From Halotia branconii CENA392 (GTDB taxonomy: Bacteria > Cyanobacteriota > Cyanobacteriia > Cyanobacteriales > Nostocaceae): a stretch of DNA of 64,000 nt. This document shows, one piece after another, positions 36,419 to 46,499 of the stretch. The notes beneath the pieces are model-generated. The model was given only the letters and a program-made list of their open reading frames with translations. It was not told the origin of the DNA and made no database searches. Made by a program: the position numbers and the translations under genes. Where the stretch lies: contig NZ_CP124543.1 in NCBI RefSeq assembly GCF_029953635.1, forward strand, positions 5,559,455 to 5,623,454, written 5' to 3'. The stretch's first letter is position 1. Every line of letters starts with the position of its first letter.

Positions 36419-36838
36419 ATGTTAAGTCCTAGAAGAACTAAATTCCGCAAACAACAACGCGGACGGATGGAAGGTTTAGCCAGCCGTGGTAGCACCATTA
36501 ATTTTGGTGATTTTGCCCTCCAAGCTCAAGAACCCGCTTGGATCACCTCTCGCCAAATCGAGGCTTCACGACGAGCCATGACCCGTTATATTCGTCGGGG
36601 TGGACAAATCTGGATTCGGATTTTCCCTGATAAGCCTGTAACCATGCGTCCAGCTGAAACCCGGATGGGTTCTGGTAAAGGTTCGCCAGAATTTTGGGTA
36701 GCAGTAGTCAAGCCAGGGCGAATTATGTTTGAAATCGCTGGCGTTTCCGAAGAAGTAGCCCGTGAAGCTATGCGTTTAGCTGCATACAAATTGCCCATAA
36801 AAACTAAATTTATTGTGCGCTCTCAACCACAGGAGTAG
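36419..36838 (+). CDS. rplP: 50S ribosomal protein L16
   Basis: This 139-residue protein is near the A-site t[22 protein letters not shown] and the conserved [20 protein letters not shown] are intact, as is the [15 protein letters not shown] loop. Only 9 bases separate it from rpmC. Confidence 0.98.
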   Translation: MLSPRRTKFRKQQRGRMEGLASRGSTINFGDFALQAQEPAWITSRQIEASRRAMTRYIRRGGQIWIRIFPDKPVTMRPAETRMGSGKGSPEFWVAVVKPGRIMFEIAGVSEEVAREAMRLAAYKLPIKTKFIVRSQPQE

Positions 36839-36847
36839 GAGTAGGTC

Positions 36848-37075
36848 ATGCCTCTTCCCAAAATTTCAGAAGCTAGAGAATTAAGTGACGAGAAACTGGC
36901 TCAAGAAATTCTCGCTATTAAAAGACAACTATTTCAGTTGCGCTTGCAAAAAGCCACAAGACAACTCGAAAAACCTCACCAGTTTCGACATGCAAGGCAT
37001 CGTCTAGCTCAATTGCTAACTGTAGAAACAGAACGCAAACGAGCAGCAAGTCAATCGCCTCAAGAAGAAAAGTAG
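36848..37075 (+). CDS. rpmC: 50S ribosomal protein L29
   Basis: This 75-residue two-helix protein is at the tunnel exit. EARELSDEKLAQEILAIKRQ and LFQLRLQKATRQLEKPHQFR are typical. The ribosome-binding site (AGGAGTAGGTC) overlaps the rplP stop. Gaps on both sides are under 10 bases. Confidence 0.96.
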   Translation: MPLPKISEARELSDEKLAQEILAIKRQLFQLRLQKATRQLEKPHQFRHARHRLAQLLTVETERKRAASQSPQEEK

Positions 37076-37081
37076 GAAATT

Positions 37082-37333
37082 ATGGCAATCAAAGAACGAG
37101 TTGGCTTGGTAGTGAGCGACAAAATGCAAAAAACGGTGGTAGTTGCTGTAGAAAACCGCGCTCCCCATCCTAAGTACGGCAAGATTGTAGTTCAAACCCG
37201 GCGCTATAAAGCTCACGATGAAGACAATAACTGCAAAGTGGGCGATCGCGTGCGGATTCAGGAAACTAGACCTCTGAGCAAAACCAAGCGCTGGCAAGTT
37301 AAAGAAGTCCTGAATACTAAAGCTACAACTTAA
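37082..37333 (+). CDS. rpsQ: 30S ribosomal protein S17
   Basis: This 83-residue OB-fold protein has [20 protein letters not shown] and [19 protein letters not shown]. It binds 16S rRNA helices 7 and 11. It begins 6 bases after the rpmC stop, within the same tightly packed block. Confidence 0.97.
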   Translation: MAIKERVGLVVSDKMQKTVVVAVENRAPHPKYGKIVVQTRRYKAHDEDNNCKVGDRVRIQETRPLSKTKRWQVKEVLNTKATT

Positions 37334-37375
37334 TAGTTGTTATTTAACTAACAACTTAAACAAGGGAGACCTATT

Positions 37376-37744
37376 GTGATTCAACCCCAAACTTATCTTA
37401 ATGTCGCAGACAATAGCGGTGCTCGTAAACTAATGTGCATCCGCATCTTAGGTGGAGGCAACCGCCGTTATGGTTTCATCGGCGACAAGATTATTGCTGT
37501 TGTCAAAGATGCTATCCCCAACATGGCAGTCAAAAAATCTGATGTCGTAGAAGCAGTGATCGTCCGCACCCGCCATCATATTAGTCGGGACAGCGGCATG
37601 ACCATTCGCTTTGACGATAACGCCGCAGTCATCATCAACAAAGATGGTAATCCTAGAGGCACACGGGTTTTTGGCCCTGTAGCACGGGAATTACGCGATA
37701 AAAGCTTCACCAAAATTGTTTCTCTGGCTCCGGAGGTGCTGTAA
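37376..37744 (+). CDS. rplN: 50S ribosomal protein L14
   Basis: The protein has 122 residues. [20 protein letters not shown] and [20 protein letters not shown] match L14, which forms intersubunit bridges and is the docking site of the silencing factor RsfS, encoded near the end of this window. GTG start with AAGGGAGACC upstream. The stop overlaps the rplX ATG by one base. Confidence 0.98.
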   Translation: MIQPQTYLNVADNSGARKLMCIRILGGGNRRYGFIGDKIIAVVKDAIPNMAVKKSDVVEAVIVRTRHHISRDSGMTIRFDDNAAVIINKDGNPRGTRVFGPVARELRDKSFTKIVSLAPEVL

Positions 37745-38097
37745 TGGCAACCAAACACAATAAGCCCAAAGTATTCTACAAAATGCACGTCAAAACTGGT
37801 GATACTGTACAAGTAATTGCCGGTAAAGACAAAGGCAAAGTTGGTGAAGTTATTAAAGCACTTCCTCAACTCAGCAAGGTTTTAATCAAAGGCGTAAATA
37901 TTAAAACCAAGCACGTTAAACCCCAACAAGAAGGTGAATCAGGGCGCATTGTCACCCAAGAATTTCCCATCCATAGCTCCAATGTGATGCTTTATTCTAA
38001 TAAGCAAAACGTTGCAAGTCGTGTTTGTTACACCTTTACACCAGAAGGTAAAAAGGTGAGAAAACTCAAGAAAACTGGCGAGATTCTAGATAAATAG
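37744..38097 (+). CDS. rplX: 50S ribosomal protein L24
   Basis: This 117-residue early assembly protein has a KOW motif ([20 protein letters not shown]). The start overlaps the rplN stop (TAATG), suggesting coupled translation. The GGAGGT Shine-Dalgarno lies inside rplN. Confidence 0.97.
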   Translation: MATKHNKPKVFYKMHVKTGDTVQVIAGKDKGKVGEVIKALPQLSKVLIKGVNIKTKHVKPQQEGESGRIVTQEFPIHSSNVMLYSNKQNVASRVCYTFTPEGKKVRKLKKTGEILDK

Positions 38098-38200
38098 TTA
38101 GGAGTTAAAAGTAAAGAGTTAGGAATTTAATTTAATTCATAACTAAATAACTCATAACTTTATTCCCTGACCAAGCCCAGGGATAATCAGGATAAAAATT

Positions 38201-38749
38201 ATGGCAACAACAAGACTCAAAAACTTATACCAAGAGACAATCGTCCCTAAACTAACTAATCAGTTTCAATACACCAACATACATCAAGTACCCAAATTGG
38301 TGAAGGTGACTATTAACAGAGGTTTAGGGGAAGCAGCGCAAAATGCTAAAGCCTTAGAAGCATCTTTAAGCGAAATTGCCTTAATTACTGGTCAAAAGCC
38401 AGTAGTAACAAGGGCGAAAAAAGCGATCGCTGGCTTCAAAATTCGTCAAGGGATGCCTGTTGGCATCATGGTGACACTCCGGGGCGAACGGATGTACGCA
38501 TTTGTCGATCGACTCATCAGCTTGGCATTGCCCAGGATTAGAGACTTTCGCGGCGTTAGTCCTAAAAGTTTTGATGGTCGTGGTAACTATACTCTGGGTG
38601 TGAGAGAACAACTCATTTTTCCAGAAGTAGAATATGACAGCATCGATCAAATCCGTGGTATGGATATCTCCATCATCACAAGTGCGAAAAACGACGAAGA
38701 GGGCCGCGCCTTACTTAAGGAAATGGGAATGCCCTTTCGCGATCAATAA
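38201..38749 (+). CDS. rplE: 50S ribosomal protein L5
   Basis: This 182-residue protein binds 5S rRNA. Typical segments are [39 protein letters not shown] and [15 protein letters not shown]. It is followed directly by rpsH: the rpsN gene found here in most bacteria is not in this slot, as in other cyanobacteria. Confidence 0.98.
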   Translation: MATTRLKNLYQETIVPKLTNQFQYTNIHQVPKLVKVTINRGLGEAAQNAKALEASLSEIALITGQKPVVTRAKKAIAGFKIRQGMPVGIMVTLRGERMYAFVDRLISLALPRIRDFRGVSPKSFDGRGNYTLGVREQLIFPEVEYDSIDQIRGMDISIITSAKNDEEGRALLKEMGMPFRDQ

Positions 38750-38769
38750 GTTCATCTAAAGAGGGAACG

Positions 38770-39171
38770 ATGGCGGCTAACGACACAATTGCAGATATGC
38801 TGACGCGCATCCGCAATGCCAATATGGCGCGGCATCAAACTACACAAGTGCCAGCGACAAAAATGACCCGGAGTATTGCTAAAGTACTACAGGAGGAAGG
38901 ATTTATTGGTGAGTTTGCAGAAGCAGAAGAAGGAGTAAAGCGTAATCTGGTGATTTCCTTAAAATACAAGGGTAAGAGTCGCCAGCCGCTAATTACTGCC
39001 TTAAAGCGTGTAAGTAAACCAGGTTTGCGTGTTTATTCCAACCAAAAAGACTTACCAAGAGTATTAGGTGGTATTGGCATTGCCATTATTTCTACATCTA
39101 GTGGGATCATGACCGACCGGGAAGCACGCCGTCAAAACGTGGGTGGTGAAGTACTTTGCTACATTTGGTAG
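38770..39171 (+). CDS. rpsH: 30S ribosomal protein S8
   Basis: The gene encodes 133 residues. [20 protein letters not shown] and the C-terminal [20 protein letters not shown] are intact. S8 organises the central domain of 16S rRNA. An AGAGGGAACG ribosome-binding site precedes the ATG. Confidence 0.98.
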   Translation: MAANDTIADMLTRIRNANMARHQTTQVPATKMTRSIAKVLQEEGFIGEFAEAEEGVKRNLVISLKYKGKSRQPLITALKRVSKPGLRVYSNQKDLPRVLGGIGIAIISTSSGIMTDREARRQNVGGEVLCYIW

Positions 39172-39382
39172 CTAAAAGTCAAAAGTCAAAAGTCAATGGT
39201 CAATTTTCATTGACAACTGACAACTGACCCTTCGGGTGACGCTCCTAACGTCGCTCTAAGCGAAGCCATGCCGTAGGCTTTACGCTAGCGTCAGTTGCTC
39301 ATGGGAGAAACCCCCATCGCTTTTAGCGTCTCCCCTGGGGAGAAGACCGCACTGACTGACAACTGACAAAGGACAAAAAGCT
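39172..39382. repeat. repeat island in rpsH-rplF gap
   Basis: This 211-base insert-like gap has AAAAGTCAAAAGTC and GACAACTGACAACTG heptamers. They flank a GC-rich palindromic unit, with GCGAAGCCATGCCG and TAGGCTTTACGCTAGCGTC, then GAGAAACCCCCATCGC with CTCCCCTGGGGAGAAG. It is non-coding and lies within the operon. No Shine-Dalgarno is lost: AAAGGACAAAAAGCT precedes rplF. Confidence 0.6.
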
Positions 39383-39931
39383 ATGTCTCGTATTGGTAAA
39401 CGTCCAATTACTATTCCCGCCAAAGTACAAGTAACGATTGATGGCGCAAGGGTTGTAGTTAAAGGCCCGAAAGGGGAACTTTCTCGCGATCTGCCTACCA
39501 ACGTCATAGTCTCTCAAGAAGGGGAAATTTTACAAGTAACCCGCCGGGACGAATCTCGTACCTCTAGGCAAATGCACGGCTTAAGCCGCACTTTAGTTGC
39601 CAACATGGTTGAGGGAGTTTCCCAAGGTTTTCAGCGCCGATTGGAGATCCAAGGTGTTGGTTATCGCGCCCAACTTCAAGGGCGTAACTTAGTTTTGAAT
39701 ATGGGTTACAGCCATCAAGTACAAATTGTTCCGCCAGAAGGAATCCAATTTACAGTCGAAGGTAACACTAACGTCATTGTTAGCGGCTACGACAAAGAGA
39801 TTGTAGGCAACACAGCAGCTAAAATTCGTGACGTTCGTCCACCGGAACCTTACAAAGGTAAAGGTATTCGTTATGCCGGCGAAGTAGTCAGACGCAAAGC
39901 TGGTAAGACTGGTAAGAGTGGTAAGAAGTAA
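39383..39931 (+). CDS. rplF: 50S ribosomal protein L6
   Basis: This 182-residue protein is a tandem alpha/beta repeat, with [20 protein letters not shown] and the C-terminal [20 protein letters not shown]. It binds near the sarcin-ricin loop. The tail is extended and rich in Lys and Gly ([11 protein letters not shown]). rplR follows after 2 bases. Confidence 0.98.
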   Translation: MSRIGKRPITIPAKVQVTIDGARVVVKGPKGELSRDLPTNVIVSQEGEILQVTRRDESRTSRQMHGLSRTLVANMVEGVSQGFQRRLEIQGVGYRAQLQGRNLVLNMGYSHQVQIVPPEGIQFTVEGNTNVIVSGYDKEIVGNTAAKIRDVRPPEPYKGKGIRYAGEVVRRKAGKTGKSGKK

Positions 39932-39933
39932 AA

Positions 39934-40296
39934 ATGAAACTTACTCGTAGAGAATCAAAACAACGTCGCCATCGACGTGTCCGTGGTAAAGTGAATGGCT
40001 CCTCAGAACGGCCGCGTTTATCTGTGTTTCGTTCCCGTGAGCATATTTACGCCCAGGTAATTGATGATACACAACATCAAACCATCGTAGCAGCCTCAAC
40101 TGTAGAACCAGAATTAAAATCTAGTTTAGCTTCAGGCTCTAATTGTGAAGCATCAGTGCAAGTCGGCAAATTAATCGCAGCGCGATCGCTAGAAAAAGGC
40201 ATCACCCAAGTAGTCTTTGATCGTGGTGGCAACCTATATCATGGTCGAATCAAAGCACTAGCTGATGCAGCACGCGAGGCTGGTTTAGATTTCTAA
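39934..40296 (+). CDS. rplR: 50S ribosomal protein L18
   Basis: The protein has 120 residues. [20 protein letters not shown] and [20 protein letters not shown] are characteristic. It binds 5S rRNA together with L5. It starts 2 bases after rplF. A 329-base repeat insert separates it from rpsE. Confidence 0.97.
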   Translation: MKLTRRESKQRRHRRVRGKVNGSSERPRLSVFRSREHIYAQVIDDTQHQTIVAASTVEPELKSSLASGSNCEASVQVGKLIAARSLEKGITQVVFDRGGNLYHGRIKALADAAREAGLDF

Positions 40297-40625
40297 ATCG
40301 GTCAGTGGTCAATGATCAGTAGCAACTAACAACTGACAACTGACTAAAAGAAAGCATTTGATTATAGCAACTGATCGTCGGTCAATAGTCAGTAGCAACT
40401 GACAACTGACAACACTTCGACAAACGGTAGTTGAATCTCGACTTCGCTCGATTACCGCGCAGTCGAAACTCAGTGCATCGCTGACAACTGATACCGTTTC
40501 ACTTTAAAGTTGATACATTTGGGCAAGCAGGGGAAGCAGGGGAGGCAGGGGGAGTAAGAAAAGTAATTTGATATCAATAATTTCGTGAAATGGTATGACA
40601 ACTGACTAAAAGAGAGCATTTGATT
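40297..40625. repeat. composite repeat insert before rpsE
   Basis: In order, this gap holds GACAACTGAC heptamers, a mutated copy of the rpsE leader and start (40335-40380), and more heptamers. Then come a TCGACTTCGCTCG stem-loop unit (about 40427-40480) and a 106-bp inverted-repeat element (40491-40596). The true rpsE leader follows at 40597. Nothing is coding. The layered structure indicates successive insertions or duplications. Confidence 0.7.
40491..40596. repeat. 106-bp-family inverted-repeat element, copy in rps cluster
   Basis: The ends ATACCGTTTCAC (40491-40502) and GTGAAATGGTAT (40585-40596) pair at 11 of 12 positions. The interior carries TTTAAAGTTGATACATTTGG and AGCAGGGGAAGC units, shared with the copy at 12062-12166. 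It is flanked on both sides by GACAACTG, either a target duplication or the surrounding heptamers. Confidence 0.65.
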
Positions 40626-41153
40626 ATGGCAACTGGTCGTCGTAAAGCTAATCGCACAAAGAAAGAAGAAACCAACTGGCAAGAACGAGTTATTCAGATC
40701 CGGCGCGTGAGCAAGGTCGTCAAAGGAGGTAAAAAACTTAGCTTCCGAGCGATTGTAGTCGTCGGCAACGAACGTGGCCAAGTTGGTGTAGGAGTAGGCA
40801 AAGCCTCAGATGTCATTGGTGCTGTTAAAAAAGGCGTAGCTGATGGTAAAAAACACTTGATTGACATTCCCATCACCAAATCTAACTCGATTCCCCATCC
40901 TATTGATGGTGTCGGTGGTGGCGCTAAAGTAATTATGCGCCCAGCTGCACCCGGTACTGGGGTAATTGCTGGTGGTGCTGTCCGGACTGTGCTGGAATTG
41001 GCAGGAGTTCGTAACGTGCTAGCTAAGCAACTAGGCTCCAATAATCCACTCAACAACGCTAGAGCCGCAGTTAATGCCTTATCTACACTGCGTACCTTAG
41101 CTGAAGTTGCTGAAGATCGGGGCATTGCTATTGAAAAACTCTACATATCGTAG
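40626..41153 (+). CDS. rpsE: 30S ribosomal protein S5
   Basis: The protein has 175 residues from the ATG at 40626 ([14 protein letters not shown]); a TTG two codons upstream is not needed. The dsRBD-like [20 protein letters not shown]-type region, [20 protein letters not shown] and [19 protein letters not shown] are intact. S5 is important for decoding accuracy. Its leader is duplicated about 262 bases upstream. rplO follows directly, and rpmD (L30) is absent from its usual slot, as in other cyanobacteria. Confidence 0.97.
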   Translation: MATGRRKANRTKKEETNWQERVIQIRRVSKVVKGGKKLSFRAIVVVGNERGQVGVGVGKASDVIGAVKKGVADGKKHLIDIPITKSNSIPHPIDGVGGGAKVIMRPAAPGTGVIAGGAVRTVLELAGVRNVLAKQLGSNNPLNNARAAVNALSTLRTLAEVAEDRGIAIEKLYIS

Positions 41154-41197
41154 AGCTACCCTGACAAAGTTTTTGTGTAAACAAATACTAATAAAAA

Positions 41198-41641
41198 ATG
41201 AGACTCAACGATGCTAAGCCTCAAAAAGGCTCAAAAAAACGCCGCCGCCGCGTAGGTAGAGGTATTTCTGCCGGTCAAGGTGCTAGTGCTGGTCTAGGTA
41301 TGAGAGGTCAAAAATCTCGATCTGGTAGCAGTACCCGACCAGGTTTTGAAGGAGGTCAACAGCCGTTGTACCGCCGTTTACCGAAGCTAAAAGGCTTTCC
41401 GATTGTGAATCGGAAGAATTACACTACGATTAATGTAGAGAAGCTAGCCTCTCTTCCTGCCAATACAGAAGTAACTTTGGATTCCTTAAAAGCCGCAGGT
41501 ATTATCACTGCTGTTAAAGGCCCATTGAAAATTTTGGGTAATGGGGAATTGGGCGTAGCGCTCAATGTCAAAGCGGCAGCTTTTACAGGTCAAGCTCAAA
41601 GCAAAATTGAGGCAGCTGGCGGGAGTTGTGAAATTTTATAG
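41198..41641 (+). CDS. rplO: 50S ribosomal protein L15
   Basis: The gene encodes 147 residues. The Gly/Arg-rich N-terminus [20 protein letters not shown] and [20 protein letters not shown] are typical. It is an assembly protein of the large subunit. secY follows after 72 bases. Confidence 0.97.
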   Translation: MRLNDAKPQKGSKKRRRRVGRGISAGQGASAGLGMRGQKSRSGSSTRPGFEGGQQPLYRRLPKLKGFPIVNRKNYTTINVEKLASLPANTEVTLDSLKAAGIITAVKGPLKILGNGELGVALNVKAAAFTGQAQSKIEAAGGSCEIL

Positions 41642-41713
41642 TGAGAGCAACAGCGCACTTAAATAGCACCCCACCCTTTTCCAGTGCCTGATTCACTAAA
41701 AAGGTAGCACTCT

Positions 41714-43027
41714 ATGATCAGTCGAGATAAAGCCCCAACGGCTCAAGAAACTTTTATGCAGATGGCGCAAGCAGCCGGACTCAGAGGTAGGCTGCTTGTT
41801 ACCGTTGGTATTTTAATTTTGGTGCGCCTGGGCATCTTTTTACCCATACCAGGAATTGATAGAGCTAGATTTGGCGAAGCCATTTCGGGTAATAATTCCG
41901 TATTCGGTTTATTGGATATATTTTCTGGACGAGGACTTTCGACTTTAGGAATCTTCGCTTTAGGGATTTTACCCTTCATTAATGCGTCTATTATTATCCA
42001 ATTGCTCACCGCAGCAATTCCATCTTTAGAAAATTTACAAAAAAATGAAGGTGAAGCAGGGCGGCGAAAAATCTCACAAATTACCCGCTATGTGACTGTA
42101 GTTTGGGCAATTATTCAAAGTACAGCTTTTTCGGCATTATTTTTACAGCAATTTGCCATAACCCCAGGGCCGATATTTGTAGCTGAAACTGCGATCGCTC
42201 TAACTGCTGGTTCCATGTTTGTCATGTGGGCATCAGAACTAATTACAGAACGCGGTATTGGTAACGGTGCATCATTGTTGATTTTTGTCAATATTGTGGC
42301 TTCATTACCAAAATCCTTGGGCGATACCATTGACTTGGTACAAGTCGGTGGTAGAGAAATAGTCGGCCGGGTAATTGTGCTGATTTTAGTATTCCTAGCA
42401 ACTATTGTGGGGATTGTATTTGTTCAAGAAGGAATCCGCCGCATCCCCATTATTTCAGCCCGTCGCCAAGTAGGTAGACGAGTTTTGGCAGAGCAACGTA
42501 GCTATTTGCCTTTGCGTTTAAATTCTGGTGGCGTAATGCCGATCATTTTTGCGGCTGCTATTTTGAGTCTGCCACTTTTAATTGCCAACTTTACCAAAAA
42601 CCCAGACATAGCAAACATTGTCAGTACTTATTTAAGTCCTAGTGGTTCTCAACCTTGGGTCTACGCACTTGTCTACTTAACTTCGATTGTTTTCTTTAGT
42701 TACTTCTATTCTTCATTGATTGTTAACCCGGTTGATGTGGCACAGAACTTGAAGAAAATGGGTTCTAGTATTCCCGGTATTCGTCCTGGAAAATCTACAA
42801 GTGAGTATATCGAGCGCGTAATCAATCGACTAACTTTTTTAGGTGCGATCTTTTTGGGCTTTGTGGCTATTATCCCCACCGCTGTTGAAAGTGCTTTAGG
42901 TGTACCAACTTTTAGGGGTTTAGGTGCTACTTCGCTATTAATTTTAGTGGGTGTGGCGATTGATACAGCAAAACAAGTTCAAACTTATGTCATCTCTCAG
43001 CGTTATGAAGGAATGGTGAAACAATAG
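41714..43027 (+). CDS. secY: protein translocase subunit SecY
   Basis: This 437-residue protein is the channel of the Sec translocon, with ten membrane spans. The plug region [20 protein letters not shown] and the cytosolic loop [15 protein letters not shown] are visible. In cyanobacteria it serves both plasma and thylakoid membranes. SecG is encoded at 58.0 kb in this window. The stop overlaps the adk GTG by one base, suggesting coupling. Confidence 0.98.
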   Translation: MISRDKAPTAQETFMQMAQAAGLRGRLLVTVGILILVRLGIFLPIPGIDRARFGEAISGNNSVFGLLDIFSGRGLSTLGIFALGILPFINASIIIQLLTAAIPSLENLQKNEGEAGRRKISQITRYVTVVWAIIQSTAFSALFLQQFAITPGPIFVAETAIALTAGSMFVMWASELITERGIGNGASLLIFVNIVASLPKSLGDTIDLVQVGGREIVGRVIVLILVFLATIVGIVFVQEGIRRIPIISARRQVGRRVLAEQRSYLPLRLNSGGVMPIIFAAAILSLPLLIANFTKNPDIANIVSTYLSPSGSQPWVYALVYLTSIVFFSYFYSSLIVNPVDVAQNLKKMGSSIPGIRPGKSTSEYIERVINRLTFLGAIFLGFVAIIPTAVESALGVPTFRGLGATSLLILVGVAIDTAKQVQTYVISQRYEGMVKQ

Positions 43028-43581
43028 TGACGCGATTAATTTTCTTGGGACCACCTGGAGCTGGTAAAGGAACTCAAGCTCAAACCTTGGCTGCACACTT
43101 AAATATTCCTCATATTTCTACGGGGGAAATATTAAGACAAGCCATGAAAGAGCAAACCCCTTTGGGAATTAAAGCTCAAAGTTATGTCAATAGCGGCGAG
43201 TTAGTTCCTGACCAGCTAGTACAGGATTTGGTACAAGAGCGCCTTAATCAATCAGATGCTAAATCCGGTTGGATTCTAGATGGTTTTCCCCGCAAGGTCA
43301 CACAAGCGGCTTTTCTAGAAGAATTGCTAGAAAAGATCTATCAAAGTGGTGAAAGGGTAGTTAATCTAGATGCGCCTGATGAAGTTGTGGTAGCACGTTT
43401 ACTAGCTAGAGGACGAAAAGATGATAGTGAAGAAGTAATTCGTCGTCGCCTAGAAGTATACCGGGCTGAAACTGCACCTTTAATTGATTATTACCGCGAT
43501 CGCCAGAGACTTTTGAATGTCAACGGCAATCAATCCCAAGAAGAAGTCACTAGCGAACTCCACCAAGTAATTGCCTCATAA
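43027..43581 (+). CDS. adk: adenylate kinase
   Basis: This 184-residue kinase interconverts ATP + AMP and two ADP. The P-loop [16 protein letters not shown]-binding [14 protein letters not shown] and [14 protein letters not shown] are intact. The lid is short ([16 protein letters not shown]), the small variety without a zinc motif. GTG start inside the secY stop. Confidence 0.97.
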   Translation: MTRLIFLGPPGAGKGTQAQTLAAHLNIPHISTGEILRQAMKEQTPLGIKAQSYVNSGELVPDQLVQDLVQERLNQSDAKSGWILDGFPRKVTQAAFLEELLEKIYQSGERVVNLDAPDEVVVARLLARGRKDDSEEVIRRRLEVYRAETAPLIDYYRDRQRLLNVNGNQSQEEVTSELHQVIAS

Positions 43582-43764
43582 CCTGAGTATAGGGAGTAGA
43601 AAATTCACCACTCAGCTACTCCCCTTAACATAATCTAGGCAAGAAACAAGTCAAATTTAGCTAAGATATATTAATAAACTGTTGATATATTTCTCAAAAT
43701 ATGTTCTTTTGCAGGTAAATTGCTGCAACTGGACAGAAAATTATTGAGTTGAGGAAAAAACAAA

Positions 43765-43989
43765 TTGTCTAAGCAAGATCTAATTGAAATGGAAGGAACG
43801 GTAACAGAGTCCTTACCTAATGCGATGTTTCGTGTTGACTTGGACAATGGCTTTAACGTCCTAGCACACATTTCTGGTAAGATTCGCCGCAATTACATCA
43901 AGATTCTACCTGGCGATCGCGTCAAAGTAGAATTAACACCCTATGACCTCAGCAAAGGCAGAATTACTTATCGGCTCCGGAAAAAGTAA
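43765..43989 (+). CDS. infA: translation initiation factor IF-1
   Basis: This 74-residue S1-type OB-fold protein reads [20 protein letters not shown] and [23 protein letters not shown] start, preceded by GAGTTGAGGAAAAAACAAA. It blocks the A site during initiation. The 183-base gap before it may hold an own promoter. Confidence 0.97.
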   Translation: MSKQDLIEMEGTVTESLPNAMFRVDLDNGFNVLAHISGKIRRNYIKILPGDRVKVELTPYDLSKGRITYRLRKK

Positions 43990-44106
43990 GTCTATGCAGA
44001 AAAGTTTACCATAAAAACATTTTTTTGGCTGTTACGTTGGTTAATTAACTGAATTAATTTCCCTAAAAATGCTATAATCTACTATTTGGAGTCAGTTACA
44101 AAAGGC

Positions 44107-44220
44107 ATGAAAGTTAGAGCCTCAGTCAAGAAAATTTGTGAAAAATGTAACGTGATCAAACGTCGTGGTCGCGTCATGGTGATTTGTGTAAATCCCAAGC
44201 ACAAACAACGTCAAGGATAG
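44107..44220 (+). CDS. rpmJ: 50S ribosomal protein L36
   Basis: This 37-residue protein is easily missed. It reads [20 protein letters not shown], then [17 protein letters not shown]. The zinc-binding C11-x2-C14...C27...H32 set of the C+ form is intact. It lies between infA and rpsM, its usual place in the alpha cluster. Confidence 0.97.
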   Translation: MKVRASVKKICEKCNVIKRRGRVMVICVNPKHKQRQG

Positions 44221-44221
44221 T

Positions 44222-44240
44222 ACTCTCAAATTTTGAGAGT
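44222..44240. terminator. short palindrome after rpmJ
   Basis: ACTCTCAAA and TTTGAGAGT form a 19-base palindrome directly after the rpmJ stop. The loop would be A/T only and there is no clean T-run after it, so it may be a weak terminator or an mRNA processing site. Confidence 0.35.
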
Positions 44241-44335
44241 TGGGTGCAACACACATAACCGCCTAAACAAAGTGTAAACGCGATTAGTCGTGTTTTTCCA
44301 AAAGCAACTGCGAGAACAATAGGGAGATATTGATT

Positions 44336-44716
44336 GTGGCACGTATTTCCGGAGTAGACCTTCCACGCGATAAGCGAATTGAGATTGGTCTAACTTACGT
44401 CTACGGAATTGGAGTATCCAGATCGCTAGAAATTTTAGCGACCACAGGTGTAAACCCAGACACCCGCGTTAAAGACTTGAGTGATGCTGATGTCGCCGCC
44501 CTCAGAGCAGAAATAGAAAGTAACTATCAAGTCGAAGGAGACTTGCGGCGCTGGGAGGCAATGAATATCAAGCGTTTGGTGGACATTGGAGCCTACAGAG
44601 GTCGTCGTCATCGTATGGGCTTGCCAGTTAGAGGTCAAAGAACTCGTACCAATGCTAGAACCCGTCGTGGGAGAAGGCAGACAGTTGCTGGGAAGAAAAA
44701 GGCTCCAGGTAAATAA
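44336..44716 (+). CDS. rpsM: 30S ribosomal protein S13
   Basis: The protein has 126 residues from the GTG at 44336 ([20 protein letters not shown]); the TTG two codons earlier would add Ile-Val not seen in the family. [20 protein letters not shown] is the conserved C-terminal block that contacts tRNA and bridges subunits. AGGGAGAT lies 9 bases upstream. Confidence 0.97.
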   Translation: MARISGVDLPRDKRIEIGLTYVYGIGVSRSLEILATTGVNPDTRVKDLSDADVAALRAEIESNYQVEGDLRRWEAMNIKRLVDIGAYRGRRHRMGLPVRGQRTRTNARTRRGRRQTVAGKKKAPGK

Positions 44717-44770
44717 ATTTCATTGCTTGTTCATCAGAACAAGTTTCACCTTTAGATTAACCAAACAAAC

Positions 44771-45166
44771 ATGGCGAGACAACCAACAAAAAAAGGCGGG
44801 AGCAAAAAGCAAAAACGGAACGTTCCCAACGGAATGGCCTACATCCAGTCTACTTTCAACAATAGCATCGTCACCATTACCGATCAAAACGGAGATGTTA
44901 TTTCCTGGGCTAGTGCTGGTTCTAGCGGTTTTAAAGGTGCAAAAAAAGGAACTCCTTTTGCTGCCCAAACCGCCGCTGAAAGCGCAGCACGCCGAGCTAT
45001 AGACCAAGGAATGCGCCAAATTGAGGTGATGGTCAGTGGCCCAGGAGCAGGTAGAGAAACTGCTATCCGCGCCCTTCAAGGTGCAGGACTGGAAATTACA
45101 CTTATTCGGGATATTACCCCAATTCCTCACAATGGTTGCCGTCCGCCCAAGCGCCGCCGAGTTTAA
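44771..45166 (+). CDS. rpsK: 30S ribosomal protein S11
   Basis: The gene encodes 131 residues. [39 protein letters not shown] and [18 protein letters not shown] are typical. It lies on the platform near the E-site mRNA. rpsD, which follows in many bacteria, is not in this slot. Confidence 0.98.
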   Translation: MARQPTKKGGSKKQKRNVPNGMAYIQSTFNNSIVTITDQNGDVISWASAGSSGFKGAKKGTPFAAQTAAESAARRAIDQGMRQIEVMVSGPGAGRETAIRALQGAGLEITLIRDITPIPHNGCRPPKRRRV

Positions 45167-45518
45167 ATTCAACTTAATTAGGCGGTTTGAGGGCGAAAGG
45201 TTTAAGCAAAGAGAAGTCACCTGCAATGACTGCTTAAAGATTTGGTATCAAACTTACTAAGCAGGGTGAGTGCTAAAGAACTTCTGACGGCTTGGGCGAT
45301 TAGAAGCATAGCAGATCTTTACTTTATGAAAGGCTACTAAACTTCGAGATCACCCAAATTATGATAATTGTCTACAGGCTGAAAAAGGCTTCAAACTCTA
45401 TTGCTACAACATGTTGGCAGTTTGATACAGCTAAATTAAGTTTCAGGACAATAAAGTAAATTTTGAGAGGCAATAGATTTGCCTGCTAGCAGCACCTCAA
45501 AGCAAGGGAGGCTACTCC
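45167..45518. other. rpsK-rpoA gap
   Basis: This 352-base spacer has no supported gene or RNA. The long gap and absence of the heptamer filler seen elsewhere in the cluster suggest it may carry an internal promoter for rpoA. An AAGGGAGGC Shine-Dalgarno sits just before the GTG of rpoA. Confidence 0.45.
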
Positions 45519-46466
45519 GTGGCGCAATTTCAAATTGAATGTGTAGAGTCTAATACAGAAGAAAGTCGGAGCCATTACAGTAAATTTGTTCTGGAACCTC
45601 TAGAGCGTGGTCAAGGGACAACAGTTGGCAACGCGCTACGGCGGGTATTACTGTCTAATCTAGAGGGGACAGCAGTTACAGCAGTAAGGATTGCAGGCGT
45701 TTCACACGAGTTTGCTACAGTTCCGGGTGTGCGAGAAGATGTACTAGAAATCCTCATGAAAATGAAGGAAGTCATCCTCAAAAGTTATTCTTCGCAAGCC
45801 CAGATTGGTAGATTACTCGTAAATGGCCCAGCAACAGTTACTGTGGCCCACTTTGATTTACCAAGTGAAGTCGAAGTCATAGATCCCACCCAGTATGTAG
45901 CTACCCTAGCCGAAGGGGGCAAACTGGAAATGGAATTTCGCATCGAAAAAGGTAAAGGATATCGCACCGTAGAAAGAGGGCGTGAAGAAGCTACCTCTTT
46001 GGACTTTCTCCAAATTGACTCGGTATTTATGCCGGTGCGGAAGGTCAACTATAGTGTTGAAGAAGCCCGTGGGGAAGGCTCGATTACCAAAGACAGACTA
46101 CTTTTGGAAGTTTGGACAAATGGCAGTGTTTCACCCCAAGAAGCACTATCCTCAGCCGCTGCGATTCTAGTAGATTTATTCAACCCCTTGAAAGATATCT
46201 CACTAGAACCAACAGATACAGGGGCTGATATCCCAGATGATCCCACAGCTCAGATTCCCATTGAGGAATTACAACTTTCGGTGCGGGCTTATAACTGTCT
46301 CAAACGAGCGCAAGTGAACTCTGTAGCCGACTTGTTGGACTATACCCAAGAAGACCTATTAGAAATTAAAAATTTCGGTCAAAAGTCAGCGGAAGAGGTA
46401 GTTGAAGCTTTACAGCGACGCTTAGGCATTACCCTACCGCAAGAAAGAGGATCTAAACACGCCTAA
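45519..46466 (+). CDS. rpoA: RNA polymerase alpha subunit
   Basis: The protein has 315 residues. The N-terminal dimerisation domain (FVLEPLERGQGTTVGNALRR, AGVSHEFATVPGVREDV) nucleates assembly of RNA polymerase. The C-terminal domain (LSVRAYNCLKRAQVNSVADL, LLEIKNFGQKSAEEVVEAL) binds UP elements and activators. GTG start behind AAGGGAGGC. Length is normal. Confidence 0.98.
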   Translation: MAQFQIECVESNTEESRSHYSKFVLEPLERGQGTTVGNALRRVLLSNLEGTAVTAVRIAGVSHEFATVPGVREDVLEILMKMKEVILKSYSSQAQIGRLLVNGPATVTVAHFDLPSEVEVIDPTQYVATLAEGGKLEMEFRIEKGKGYRTVERGREEATSLDFLQIDSVFMPVRKVNYSVEEARGEGSITKDRLLLEVWTNGSVSPQEALSSAAAILVDLFNPLKDISLEPTDTGADIPDDPTAQIPIEELQLSVRAYNCLKRAQVNSVADLLDYTQEDLLEIKNFGQKSAEEVVEALQRRLGITLPQERGSKHA

Positions 46467-46499
46467 GCTAAAACTTTTAATAATACATAGTTGATTATT

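Noticed and set aside
38750-38769. Loss of rpsN and rpmD from the spc cluster as something novel
   Set aside because: Absence of these genes from their usual slots is normal for cyanobacteria.
45167-45518. Possible tRNA or small RNA between rpsK and rpoA
   Set aside because: No cloverleaf, T-loop or conserved small RNA motif could be traced.
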